Below, one piece after another: positions 1 through 6,450 of a stretch of 6,933 nucleotides of DNA. Source of the DNA: a bacterium (GTDB taxonomy: Bacteria > UBP13 > UBA5359). The stretch covers positions 1 through 6,933 of the forward strand of contig JAQVUQ010000146.1 in NCBI GenBank assembly GCA_028699365.1. Reading direction: 5' to 3'. Positions within the stretch are counted from its first letter, which is position 1, and the number at the start of each line of letters is the position of its first letter. A program made the position numbers and the translations under genes. The notes below the pieces were generated by a model that searched no databases, was not told the origin of the DNA, and was given only the letters and a program-made list of their open reading frames with translations.

Positions 1-1
1 G

Positions 2-511
2 GGCTGGCAGTTCGGCGATGCCGGTTGCGGTTACAGGACAGGAAGGCTGGCATTGCAGGAAGCCTTGCGGCGTATGGATCAGGGGTTGCCCGTACCTCTT
101 ACTCTTCCCTGGGAGGCTCCTCCCGTGACCGAAACAGAGCAATGGATCGCCTTCAGGGATATGGTAGTGGACTGGGCTTACGGTCTTACCAGACGCCAGA
201 TAGCCGCGTTTACGGCTCAGGTAGGAGAGTTGGCGGAGAGGGGGGATGACTGGGCGCTGGCCATATTGGCGCAGACGGCGGAAGAACTGCAGGAGTTAGT
301 CCGGATAGGCTCGGAGATCGGAGGCGGTCCGGTACTGTTTATGGGAGGCATGAGCCGCTGCCGTCCTCTGGCCCGGCTGCTGCAGGAACGCTGTCGGGAG
401 GCAGGCCTGTGCCTGATTCAGTCCTCCATCCGTCTGTCTGCGGTGGCTGCGGCCATGGCCGCCAAACGGGCCGGATGGGACACGAAGCTGTCTCAACTCG
501 TAACAGATTAA
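2..511 (+). CDS. BadF/BcrA-type ATPase-fold sugar kinase, C-terminal part (MurK-like MurNAc/GlcNAc kinase), 5' truncated
   Basis: The reading frame is open from the first complete codon at position 2 to TAA at 509-511, leaving 169 residues. It begins with GWQFGDAGCGYRTGRLAL, which matches the G-x-x-x-GD-x-G-x-GY-x-x-GR signature in the middle of BadF/BadG/BcrA/BcrD-family kinases. A GPVLFMGG stretch near residue 110 of the fragment fits the late glycine-rich nucleotide-binding segment of that fold, and a helical, alanine-rich end follows. About the first third to half of the protein lies outside the window. Family members include N-acetylglucosamine kinase, clostridial MurK (MurNAc/GlcNAc kinase) and acyl-CoA dehydratase activators. 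The activators usually carry iron-sulfur cysteine motifs, which I do not see here. The MurQ gene downstream favours a cytoplasmic MurNAc/GlcNAc kinase. The next gene starts only 18 bp later behind a strong ribosome binding site (517-523), so the two are probably cotranscribed. The family is fairly sure; the substrate is inferred from context. Confidence 0.8.
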   Translation, partial: GWQFGDAGCGYRTGRLALQEALRRMDQGLPVPLTLPWEAPPVTETEQWIAFRDMVVDWAYGLTRRQIAAFTAQVGELAERGDDWALAILAQTAEELQELVRIGSEIGGGPVLFMGGMSRCRPLARLLQERCREAGLCLIQSSIRLSAVAAAMAAKRAGWDTKLSQLVTD

Positions 512-529
512 AAACGAAGGAGGAAGCTG

Positions 530-3500
530 ATGAAAAAGATCGTAAAACAATTATTTATCTTTCTGGCAGTATTATTTGCAATAATCGCAGCACAAGACAT
601 AGCTTACAGCGAAACAAATCTATTGAGCAACCCGGGTTTTGAGGGTAGCAGCCAATATTGGTCCAAACCGACAGGGAGTACTCTACTAACCTCGACTGTG
701 GACGGCTCTGAAACTAATGGATGGGGCTTCGGCTCTCTGGTGTTCAAGGGCCAGGCCGGTAAATACGGCTGGGTTTATCAGGATGTCACAACCTTTCCGT
801 CTGATGAAAATGAGTATACCGTATCCGCCTGGACCAAGCTTACAGGCTGTACGGAAGGTTGGGAAGCGCTGATTATGGTTGAATTTATAGACGCCAACAA
901 TACCTGGCTGGGGCTTTCCCGGACGCCTATCACCTATGGTAAAGATGGCTGGTATAAACTTGAAAAGACGTTCGTCTTAAAAGCGGGAACGGCTAAAATA
1001 AGAGTTAATCTCCTGAGCAAGAGAGTTGACGGCTTTTTAACACCGTATAATTACGGCGCGACAAGGTTTGACAACATCTCCTTGACGGTAGGCCCTAATC
1101 TGTTGAATAACTCATGTTTCGTAAACGGTATGCAAAGCTGGTCCGCACCCACCGGGGGCACTCTTCTGACTCCGGCCATAGACAGCGCTGCAACTTATGG
1201 CTGGGGCGCCGGGTCCCTGATGTTTGTGGGGGAGACCGGTAAATACGGCTGGGTTTACCAGGACGTTACCAACCTCTCAGCAAGCGCGACCCAATACACT
1301 ATGTCCGGCTGGGTTAAGACCAGCAATTTTGCAACCGGCTGGGAGCCGTTGCTCATGGCTGAGTTCTTCAATTCAAGCAATACCTGGCTGGGAGCTTCCC
1401 GAACGCCTGTTACTGCCGTAGGCACAGACTGGTATCAACTGACAAAGACGTTTACACCACCAACGGGAACGGCAAAGATAAGAACCAATCTTATGAGCAA
1501 GCGGCTTGACGGTGCTTTAACGCCGGCCAACCTGGGCACGGCATGGTTTGACGACATATCCTTGAAGCCTGTCATGAGCGCGGCGGAGGATACGGAACTG
1601 GGTTTAACCGGCAAAGGGCTGGAAATAACCGGTTTTGTGCCTGCGGCCACCTGCGGTCTTCGTAACAGTCAGCAAACGGCTGAGTTCACCATGAATCTGA
1701 CCAATTCGTATGCTTATGCCCGAGATCTGACGGCTATAGTTACGGTAAAGGACTTTTACAGCAAGACCGTGTATACCGACAGCGACAGCCTGGCTGTAGC
1801 TGCATCCGGTACAGCTACTTACAGCCCTGTAATTCCCGCACAGACGCAACTGGGCTTTTACTGCGTTGCGGTGGTGTTGCAGGAGGGAGGCGTGCCGGTT
1901 GTCGGTGCCAAGTCCGGCTTCTGCGTGGTAGAGCCGCCGCAAACCCGTGATCCATTCTTCGGTTTCAGCATGTTCGGTTCTTCTGATCCCACTCGATGCA
2001 GCCTGCTGAACGCCGGCAGCATAGGTACATCGCTGCACTGGTATCAGATCGAGTCGACCGAGGGCGTCTTCGATTTTACCGCCATGGACGCCAAAGTGCT
2101 TGCCAGAACGAGCCTGGGCATGAACGTTATCGGGATGCTCAATACACCCTTCAACAATAGCGGTTTCATGATTCCGGGCTGGCTGTATACCGAGGTCATG
2201 AACTACCGCGCGCAGAATCCCGGGGAAGCCTTCCCGCCGGATTACCTCACGCATTGGGACACGTTTATCAGACAGCTTGTCGATCATTACAAGGGGACCA
2301 TTCATACCTGGAGCCTGGTAGGTGAGTATGACGGCATGCCCTATCTCTGGGGTATGCCCGGAGTCTCTTCCATGCCGCATTTTATCGAGCTTACCAATAC
2401 CATAGCAACAGCCGCCAAGGCGACGGATCCCACCTGCACCGTCGGCGGCATCGGGGTAAGCGGCGTTGATTCACAGGGTAATCTGGAAGTGGCAGAGGAT
2501 TACTGGGCCCAGACAGGTACCGCGCTGGACGGCATGCACTTCAACCCGTATGTATCCCCTATGGCCTTTGGGCCCGGGTATGCCGGTATAGGAGAGGAAA
2601 ACGGGGACCTGCGCGGTATATTGCTCAGGGCCGTAGATATAGTAGAGACAACCGGCGACGACAATATAGCCATTGCCGAGAAGGGATATCAGGTAGGCGT
2701 CGATGTGGATGTAGACAGCAAGCACGCGCTGGATATGGCAAAGGTAATGGCAAGAGGTTATATCATAGCCAAGTCCGTGCCCGAAGTCACGCATTATCTC
2801 TTGTATATGGCATATGCCGATTCCCAATTGCAAGAACCCATACTGTCCGATTTCAACCTGTGGATGCCGGGAGGCTTGACTCCCCGTCCGGCAGCGGCAG
2901 CGTATGCGGCCGTAGCCCGTGTAATGGCCGGCGCCACCGCTCCGGCGGTGGTAAACCTGGGTGATGATATTTACGCATACGTTTTCACCCAGGGCGGCGG
3001 CTCCATAGCCGCATTATGGACGACTCTACCCAGTGCCCGTTCATTGCTGTTCACTCTGCCCGACGATGCGGTAAGTTACGATATGATGGGCAACAGCACG
3101 GCAGTATATTCTGTCGGCAGTACGGAACTGATGCTTACCGATGCGCCGTTGTATCTGGCCTGTGAGGCATCAGCCGGTAGTTTGGCTACCGCTCTGGGCA
3201 GCGGGACTATCTCTACACCGCTGGTAAAGGCAGCGGCGACTATAGCCGACAGCGTGACTATGAACGTGCATATCGTCAATCAGACTGCCGGCGCGCTGAC
3301 CGGTGATGTTGAACCGGCGCCGATAGACGGCATCGGCTGGAATCCGTCGTCCATAAGCAGTGTGGCCATACCTGCCGGCGGCACCAGCGTAGTATCTATG
3401 GATATTGCGCAGGGAGATCTGCCTGACCTTACGGGAGAGGAGTTCTCTGCCGGTGTTACTGTGCAAGGCAGGACGGCGACGGCTAAGAAGAAGCTGGAAC

Positions 3501-4177
3501 CGTATACTGTTCCCCGCATCACCTGGCCGGTGACGGTGGACGGCAACCTTGGGGAGTATACCACTCTTGATTCGATAGTGATAAGCGGAGTGGATAAGAT
3601 ATTCCCCTCAGGCATGGATATAATCGGCAATCAGTGGACGGGAACAGCGGATCTTAGCATGGAGGTCTGGCTGGCTTGTGATGCCGATAACCTCTACCTG
3701 GCCGCCGAAGTAACGGACGAGTCGTTCGTGCAAGAGAAAACAGGTGCTGAAATATGGGCCGGAGACGGTCTGTGTATAGGCATAGACGCTCTCAACGATA
3801 CTCTGTCACCGGAGGTATCCGGGCAGGCCGGTTATGACGGCAACGACTACGACCTGGGGATTGCCCTGACCAGCCAGGGTGCCAGGACCTATGTCTGGGA
3901 TGCCGCTACGGTAAATGGGCAGATGGTAGGAGATCAAACCGTTTTACTGCCGCCGGCGATAGTCAACGCCGGTTCCGGCAAATGGCACTATGAACTGGCC
4001 ATACCCTGGAGCTGTCTGGCTCCGCTGACAAGCAGCAGCGGCAGCGCTTTCGGTTTGAATCTTGCCTATACCGATATCGATACCAGCGGAGAGAGTTGGT
4101 CCTACTGGACAGCCCTGACGGAAGGGCTCATAGGCGGTAAGAATCCGTCGCTGTTCAGGACGTTCATCCTGGAATAG
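530..4177 (+). CDS. Secreted multidomain glycoside hydrolase: tandem CBM4/9-like modules, clan GH-A-like barrel, C-terminal CBM9-like module
   Basis: This 1215-residue protein starts at ATG 530, six bases after AAGGAGG (517-523). Residues 1-27 form a signal peptide: KK, a hydrophobic core at about 8-21, and a likely cut after AYS. Two CBM4/9-like beta-sandwich modules (about 30-187 and 190-347), each starting N-L-L, repeat at exactly 160 residues. An Ig-like domain (about 358-468) follows. Residues about 473-800 look like a clan GH-A TIM barrel of GH39/GH5 style: HYKGTIHTWSLVGEYD around E599 (candidate acid/base), DGMHFNPYVSP near 667-677, and IAIAEKGYQ with E717 (candidate nucleophile), 118 residues apart. 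Then come a barrel-associated beta domain (about 805-880), an Ig-like domain (about 885-990) and a CBM9-like module (about 997-1215, beginning WPVTVDGNLGEY). No LPXTG, SLH or other anchor is visible, so the protein is probably released. It lies between a MurK-like kinase and MurQ, hinting at amino-sugar glycans or peptidoglycan as substrate. The exact GH family and substrate are not recognised. The architecture is confident; the specificity is inference. Confidence 0.85.
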   Translation: MKKIVKQLFIFLAVLFAIIAAQDIAYSETNLLSNPGFEGSSQYWSKPTGSTLLTSTVDGSETNGWGFGSLVFKGQAGKYGWVYQDVTTFPSDENEYTVSAWTKLTGCTEGWEALIMVEFIDANNTWLGLSRTPITYGKDGWYKLEKTFVLKAGTAKIRVNLLSKRVDGFLTPYNYGATRFDNISLTVGPNLLNNSCFVNGMQSWSAPTGGTLLTPAIDSAATYGWGAGSLMFVGETGKYGWVYQDVTNLSASATQYTMSGWVKTSNFATGWEPLLMAEFFNSSNTWLGASRTPVTAVGTDWYQLTKTFTPPTGTAKIRTNLMSKRLDGALTPANLGTAWFDDISLKPVMSAAEDTELGLTGKGLEITGFVPAATCGLRNSQQTAEFTMNLTNSYAYARDLTAIVTVKDFYSKTVYTDSDSLAVAASGTATYSPVIPAQTQLGFYCVAVVLQEGGVPVVGAKSGFCVVEPPQTRDPFFGFSMFGSSDPTRCSLLNAGSIGTSLHWYQIESTEGVFDFTAMDAKVLARTSLGMNVIGMLNTPFNNSGFMIPGWLYTEVMNYRAQNPGEAFPPDYLTHWDTFIRQLVDHYKGTIHTWSLVGEYDGMPYLWGMPGVSSMPHFIELTNTIATAAKATDPTCTVGGIGVSGVDSQGNLEVAEDYWAQTGTALDGMHFNPYVSPMAFGPGYAGIGEENGDLRGILLRAVDIVETTGDDNIAIAEKGYQVGVDVDVDSKHALDMAKVMARGYIIAKSVPEVTHYLLYMAYADSQLQEPILSDFNLWMPGGLTPRPAAAAYAAVARVMAGATAPAVVNLGDDIYAYVFTQGGGSIAALWTTLPSARSLLFTLPDDAVSYDMMGNSTAVYSVGSTELMLTDAPLYLACEASAGSLATALGSGTISTPLVKAAATIADSVTMNVHIVNQTAGALTGDVEPAPIDGIGWNPSSISSVAIPAGGTSVVSMDIAQGDLPDLTGEEFSAGVTVQGRTATAKKKLEPYTVPRITWPVTVDGNLGEYTTLDSIVISGVDKIFPSGMDIIGNQWTGTADLSMEVWLACDADNLYLAAEVTDESFVQEKTGAEIWAGDGLCIGIDALNDTLSPEVSGQAGYDGNDYDLGIALTSQGARTYVWDAATVNGQMVGDQTVLLPPAIVNAGSGKWHYELAIPWSCLAPLTSSSGSAFGLNLAYTDIDTSGESWSYWTALTEGLIGGKNPSLFRTFILE
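617..1570 (+). repeat. In-frame tandem duplication of a CBM4/9-like module (two units, 480-bp period)
   Basis: Residues 30-187 and 190-347 of the secreted hydrolase align with no gaps at an offset of 160 residues (480 bp). By hand I count 86 identities over 157 aligned positions, about 55%. Shared blocks include GKYGWVYQDV, NTWLG and TAKIR. Homology is also visible in the DNA: 22 bases at 756-777 are identical to 1236-1257. This is best read as duplication of one carbohydrate-binding module inside the gene, with later divergence. Confidence 0.9.
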
Positions 4178-4193
4178 AAGTAGAAGTAAAATG

Positions 4194-4254
4194 AATAGAG
4201 AAGGTTCGCCTCGCTTAACCTTCTCCCGAAAAGGAGAGGTGAACCTTCTCTATT
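4194..4254 (+). repeat. Long inverted repeat (19-bp stem) with a third arm copy in the loop, upstream of murQ
   Basis: Bases 4194-4212 pair with 4236-4254 over 19 positions: 18 Watson-Crick pairs and one G-U, with a 23-base loop. The loop contains AACCTTCTC (4217-4225), the same nine bases as in the right arm (4242-4250), so the left arm could pair with either copy. The loop copy could also pair with the start of the right arm (4220-4226 with 4233-4239, seven pairs including one G-U). No T-tract follows on the + strand, so it is not a typical intrinsic terminator for the hydrolase gene. It may be a mobile or REP-like intergenic palindrome, an RNA-stability element, or an attenuator-like leader for murQ. 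The inverted repeat is certain; its role is not. Confidence 0.85.
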
Positions 4255-4294
4255 GCAAAGCAGCCGGTTTGGGTAATGTCCGGGGTAATCAGAT

Positions 4295-4299
4295 GGAGG
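4295..4299 (+). promoter_or_regulatory. Ribosome binding site that favours the GTG start of murQ
   Basis: GGAGG at 4295-4299 lies one base before ATG 4301 but seven bases before the in-frame GTG at 4307. Seven bases is normal spacing and one base is too close, so GTG 4307 is the better start. A second good site, AAGGAG (4333-4338), lies seven bases before in-frame ATG 4346. Starting there would remove the T-E-x-R segment that MurQ proteins share near their N-terminus. Confidence 0.65.
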
Positions 4300-4306
4300 T
4301 ATGAAC

Positions 4307-5194
4307 GTGAACAAGACGAAGTCTACGGAAACAAGGAGTGACGGCATGCCGTTACTTGACGAACTTGATACTCTGGAGATCCTGCACGTCATGAACGGGC
4401 TTGATGCACAGGTGCCGCAGAAAATAGGAGAAGTTCTGGAAGATATTAACCTGGCAGTCAGCCTTGTTGCCGATTCTCTCAGAAATGGAGGCCGGTTGAT
4501 CTACGTGGGAGCCGGTACCAGCGGAAGGCTTGCCGTAGCGGATGCAGCAGAAACCGGACCCACTTTCGGCACCGACAGCGTGAGTGCCGTCATGGCCGGG
4601 GGAATGCAAGCCATAGTTCGTCCCAGTGAGGACTGTGAGGATAACCGGCAGGCCGGAGCGGATGAGATATCTGCAAGAGAGGTATGTGACAAGGATACGG
4701 TTATCGGCGTTACCGCTAACGGGAGTACCCCTTTTGTCAGAGGTGCGCTGGAGCAGGCTGGTGCGGCGGGAGCATCCACTATCCTGATCAGCAGCAACCC
4801 GGCACCGGATTTCCAGGGAGATTGCCTGATAGTCGTGGATACAGGGCCGGAGATAGTGCGCGGCTCCACCAGGCTCAAGGCCGGCACTGCGGCTAAACTG
4901 GTGCTGAATATGATCAGCACAGTTTCCATGATTAAGGTGGGGCGGGTAGTGGCCAACGAGATGGTGTTCATGCGGCCTTCCAATAAAAAGCTGTTCTTAA
5001 GAGCGGTTAACATACTGAGCCAGGTGTTGCAGGTAGATGGGCTGGTAGCTGAAAAGTTGCTTGAAGAAGCAGATAATTCTCCGGCGGCGGCCATAGTGAT
5101 GCATATTCAGGGACTGGACCGTGACCAGGCTATGGCGGCTGTTAAAGATGATCCGCTGGTAGTGAGAAGGGCTTTACTGAAGGGTAAGGGTTAA
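4307..5194 (+). CDS. murQ: MurQ, N-acetylmuramic acid 6-phosphate etherase (D-lactyl ether hydrolase)
   Basis: The product, 295 residues from GTG 4307 (297 from ATG 4301), matches MurQ in length and across its whole sequence. MurQ is a cytoplasmic SIS-domain enzyme that cleaves the lactyl ether of MurNAc 6-phosphate, giving GlcNAc 6-phosphate and D-lactate for peptidoglycan recycling or MurNAc use. Numbering from GTG, visible landmarks are the N-terminal TETRS, TLEIL, the glycine-rich GAGTSGRL (68-75), DAAETGPTFG with E82, SEDCED with E111, and GSTRLKAGTAAKLVLNM (about 186-202). E82 and E111 align with the E. coli MurQ active-site residues E83 and E114. One oddity is ANGSTP (137-142), where many MurQ proteins have ASGRTP. 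The gene lies 129 bp after the secreted hydrolase, behind a large hairpin, and 37 bp before the AraC gene. With the upstream MurK-like kinase it forms a two-step MurNAc catabolic route. The function is very secure. Confidence 0.95.
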   Translation: MNKTKSTETRSDGMPLLDELDTLEILHVMNGLDAQVPQKIGEVLEDINLAVSLVADSLRNGGRLIYVGAGTSGRLAVADAAETGPTFGTDSVSAVMAGGMQAIVRPSEDCEDNRQAGADEISAREVCDKDTVIGVTANGSTPFVRGALEQAGAAGASTILISSNPAPDFQGDCLIVVDTGPEIVRGSTRLKAGTAAKLVLNMISTVSMIKVGRVVANEMVFMRPSNKKLFLRAVNILSQVLQVDGLVAEKLLEEADNSPAAAIVMHIQGLDRDQAMAAVKDDPLVVRRALLKGKG

Positions 5195-5197
5195 ACT

Positions 5198-5225
5198 TTT
5201 ATAACCGTTATGTAAAGTGTATAAT
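5198..5225 (+). promoter_or_regulatory. Putative promoter of the AraC gene, with small palindrome in the spacer
   Basis: A perfect TATAAT (5220-5225) is preceded, at 16 bp spacing, by TTTATA (5198-5203, 4 of 6 matches to TTGACA). The expected transcription start, seven bases after the -10 box, is about 5232, the A of the best ATG. An 11-base palindrome, ATAAC-c-GTTAT (5201-5211), covers the end of the -35 box and part of the spacer and could be an operator. The -10 box is clear, but the -35 is weak. Confidence 0.5.
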
Positions 5226-5231
5226 TCTGTT

Positions 5232-6434
5232 ATGAAATCCGTTAATTCCAACCGGAATACAGATGAAGAGAGCCGGCAACTGGCTCTGCAATCTCTTTGG
5301 GAGAACTTTATTTTCGATGACCCCGAAGTTGCGGCATCAGGCTCTTCCACGCTGCTGGAGCTCATGGATCTGCCTGAGATACCCACAGTGGTAACGGCGC
5401 TGTCTATCGACGACTATGAAAAGCGTGATGGTTCAGCCAGAGAAGCGGCCATACGTAACCTGGGTGCTGTTGTGGAAGAGGTCATGGCAGGCTATCCTCA
5501 CTTTTTCCACGCAGCCCAGAGAAATCATGCCTACATCAATGCTGTGTTGAAAAACGATTTGCAGATACAGCATCAGGCGGAAGCTATAGCGCAAAAGGTT
5601 ATTGTTCTTAGTCGCGAAAGGCACTCTCTGCCTCTGACGGCTGCGATCGATATACTCTCTTCTCCAGCCGGCCCGTTTGAGTGGCATTGTCAGGCATGTA
5701 GAGCATTAGTCGCGCTGAGGCAGAAACTCTTCCTGGGAAGCGGGCGCGTTTACTACTGCTGTGAAGATGTCGGAAAATACCAGAGCGCGGATTCGGTAGC
5801 CGTTCTGGAGCAGAGGTTGAGACGGGCCGTAGCCGGCGGGCTCCCTGTAGACGCGCGTTTATGTATGCAGGCTCTTACGGAAGCCATTGTAGCGGATTCC
5901 ATCGGCTATTTGTTCTATATTCGTGTTCGCCTGCAGGAACTGGCCGTAATACTTTCCCGCACAGCCATGGAATCCGGTATGCCGGTAAGGTCTGCTTATA
6001 TACTTCTTGCTGGAGTTTCCAGCAAGCTGTTTCGCATTTACGATATCTGCGCTCTGGCGGATCTGATGAAGAACGCAGCCGAAGATACGGCCAAAGGTGT
6101 GGCTGAGGGAAGAGGGCGGAAAAAACCGCTGCAGCAGTTGCTGGAAGGGTTGTCTGCAGAGGAGTTGGCGGAAATTACCCTGGAACGGCTGGCCGAGTCT
6201 ACCAATCAGAGCTACACTTACCTGAGCAAACGGTTTCACCGTGAACTGGGGATGACTTTCAGTGACTGCGCCAACAGGGAGAGGCTGGACCGTGCTCTGA
6301 AGCTGATGCATAGTAGTGACCTTAACCTGACCGAGATAGCCCTTGCCTCCGGCTTCAGCGGACAGCATCACTTTATACGGGTTTTTAAAAAGGAATTCGG
6401 CAAGTCGCCCAGAGCCTACAGGGCTGAACAATAA
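5232..6434 (+). CDS. AraC-family transcriptional regulator, YesN-like but without a receiver domain
   Basis: From ATG 5232 the protein has 400 residues. The C-terminus (about 315-396) is an AraC DNA-binding domain with two helix-turn-helix motifs: LAESTNQSYTYLSKRF at 320-335, and LTEIALASGFS (from 366) leading into FKKEFGKSPRAY, the AraC family signature. The N-terminal 300 residues resemble the degenerate cyclase-like (GGDEF-like) and helical linker regions of YesN response regulators: ALSIDDYEKRDG at 56-67, then a segment ending LVALRQKLFLGSGRVYY near 159-175. The phosphoacceptor receiver domain that precedes these in YesN is absent, so the signal is unknown. An in-frame GTG at 5217 would add five residues, but neither start has a Shine-Dalgarno sequence and the promoter's -10 box overlaps that region, which favours ATG 5232. 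The gene lies 37 bp after murQ and probably controls it or the GH16 gene ahead. The AraC assignment is secure; the targets are inferred. Confidence 0.88.
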   Translation: MKSVNSNRNTDEESRQLALQSLWENFIFDDPEVAASGSSTLLELMDLPEIPTVVTALSIDDYEKRDGSAREAAIRNLGAVVEEVMAGYPHFFHAAQRNHAYINAVLKNDLQIQHQAEAIAQKVIVLSRERHSLPLTAAIDILSSPAGPFEWHCQACRALVALRQKLFLGSGRVYYCCEDVGKYQSADSVAVLEQRLRRAVAGGLPVDARLCMQALTEAIVADSIGYLFYIRVRLQELAVILSRTAMESGMPVRSAYILLAGVSSKLFRIYDICALADLMKNAAEDTAKGVAEGRGRKKPLQQLLEGLSAEELAEITLERLAESTNQSYTYLSKRFHRELGMTFSDCANRERLDRALKLMHSSDLNLTEIALASGFSGQHHFIRVFKKEFGKSPRAYRAEQ

Positions 6435-6450
6435 GCCCGGTTTTATTTTT
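6421..6450 (+). terminator. Weak rho-independent terminator after the AraC gene
   Basis: GGGCT (6421-6425) and AGCCC (6434-6438) form a five-pair, GC-rich stem with an eight-base loop that includes most of the stop codon. After GG comes TTTTATTTTT (6441-6450). The stem is short and two bases separate it from the T-tract, so termination may be partial. Confidence 0.4.

Noticed and set aside
53-55. TTG at 53 as a possible start of the kinase gene.
   Set aside because: The same frame is open and clearly homologous upstream to the window edge (GWQFGDAGCGY), so the gene is truncated by the window, not started here.
1604-2380. A 258-residue open frame on the minus strand inside the hydrolase gene.
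   Set aside because: It lies wholly opposite a well-supported gene, its translation shows no recognisable domain, and it has no clear ribosome binding site; it is a GC-driven shadow.
4187-4192. TAAAAT as a -10 box for a murQ promoter.
   Set aside because: No acceptable -35 box is found at 16-18 bp upstream, and the start would fall inside the hairpin arm.
4271-4289. Direct repeat GGGTAAT at 4271-4277 and 4283-4289 before murQ.
   Set aside because: Seven bases twice within 20 bp is weak evidence, and the region is inside the likely transcript, close to the ribosome binding site.
4501-5094. A 197-residue minus-strand open frame opposite murQ.
   Set aside because: murQ is certain on the + strand, and the antisense translation is low-complexity Ser/Ala/Thr-rich with no family signature.
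5859-6431. A 190-residue minus-strand open frame opposite the AraC gene.
   Set aside because: The + strand carries the AraC helix-turn-helix domains in the same region; the antisense product has no recognisable features.
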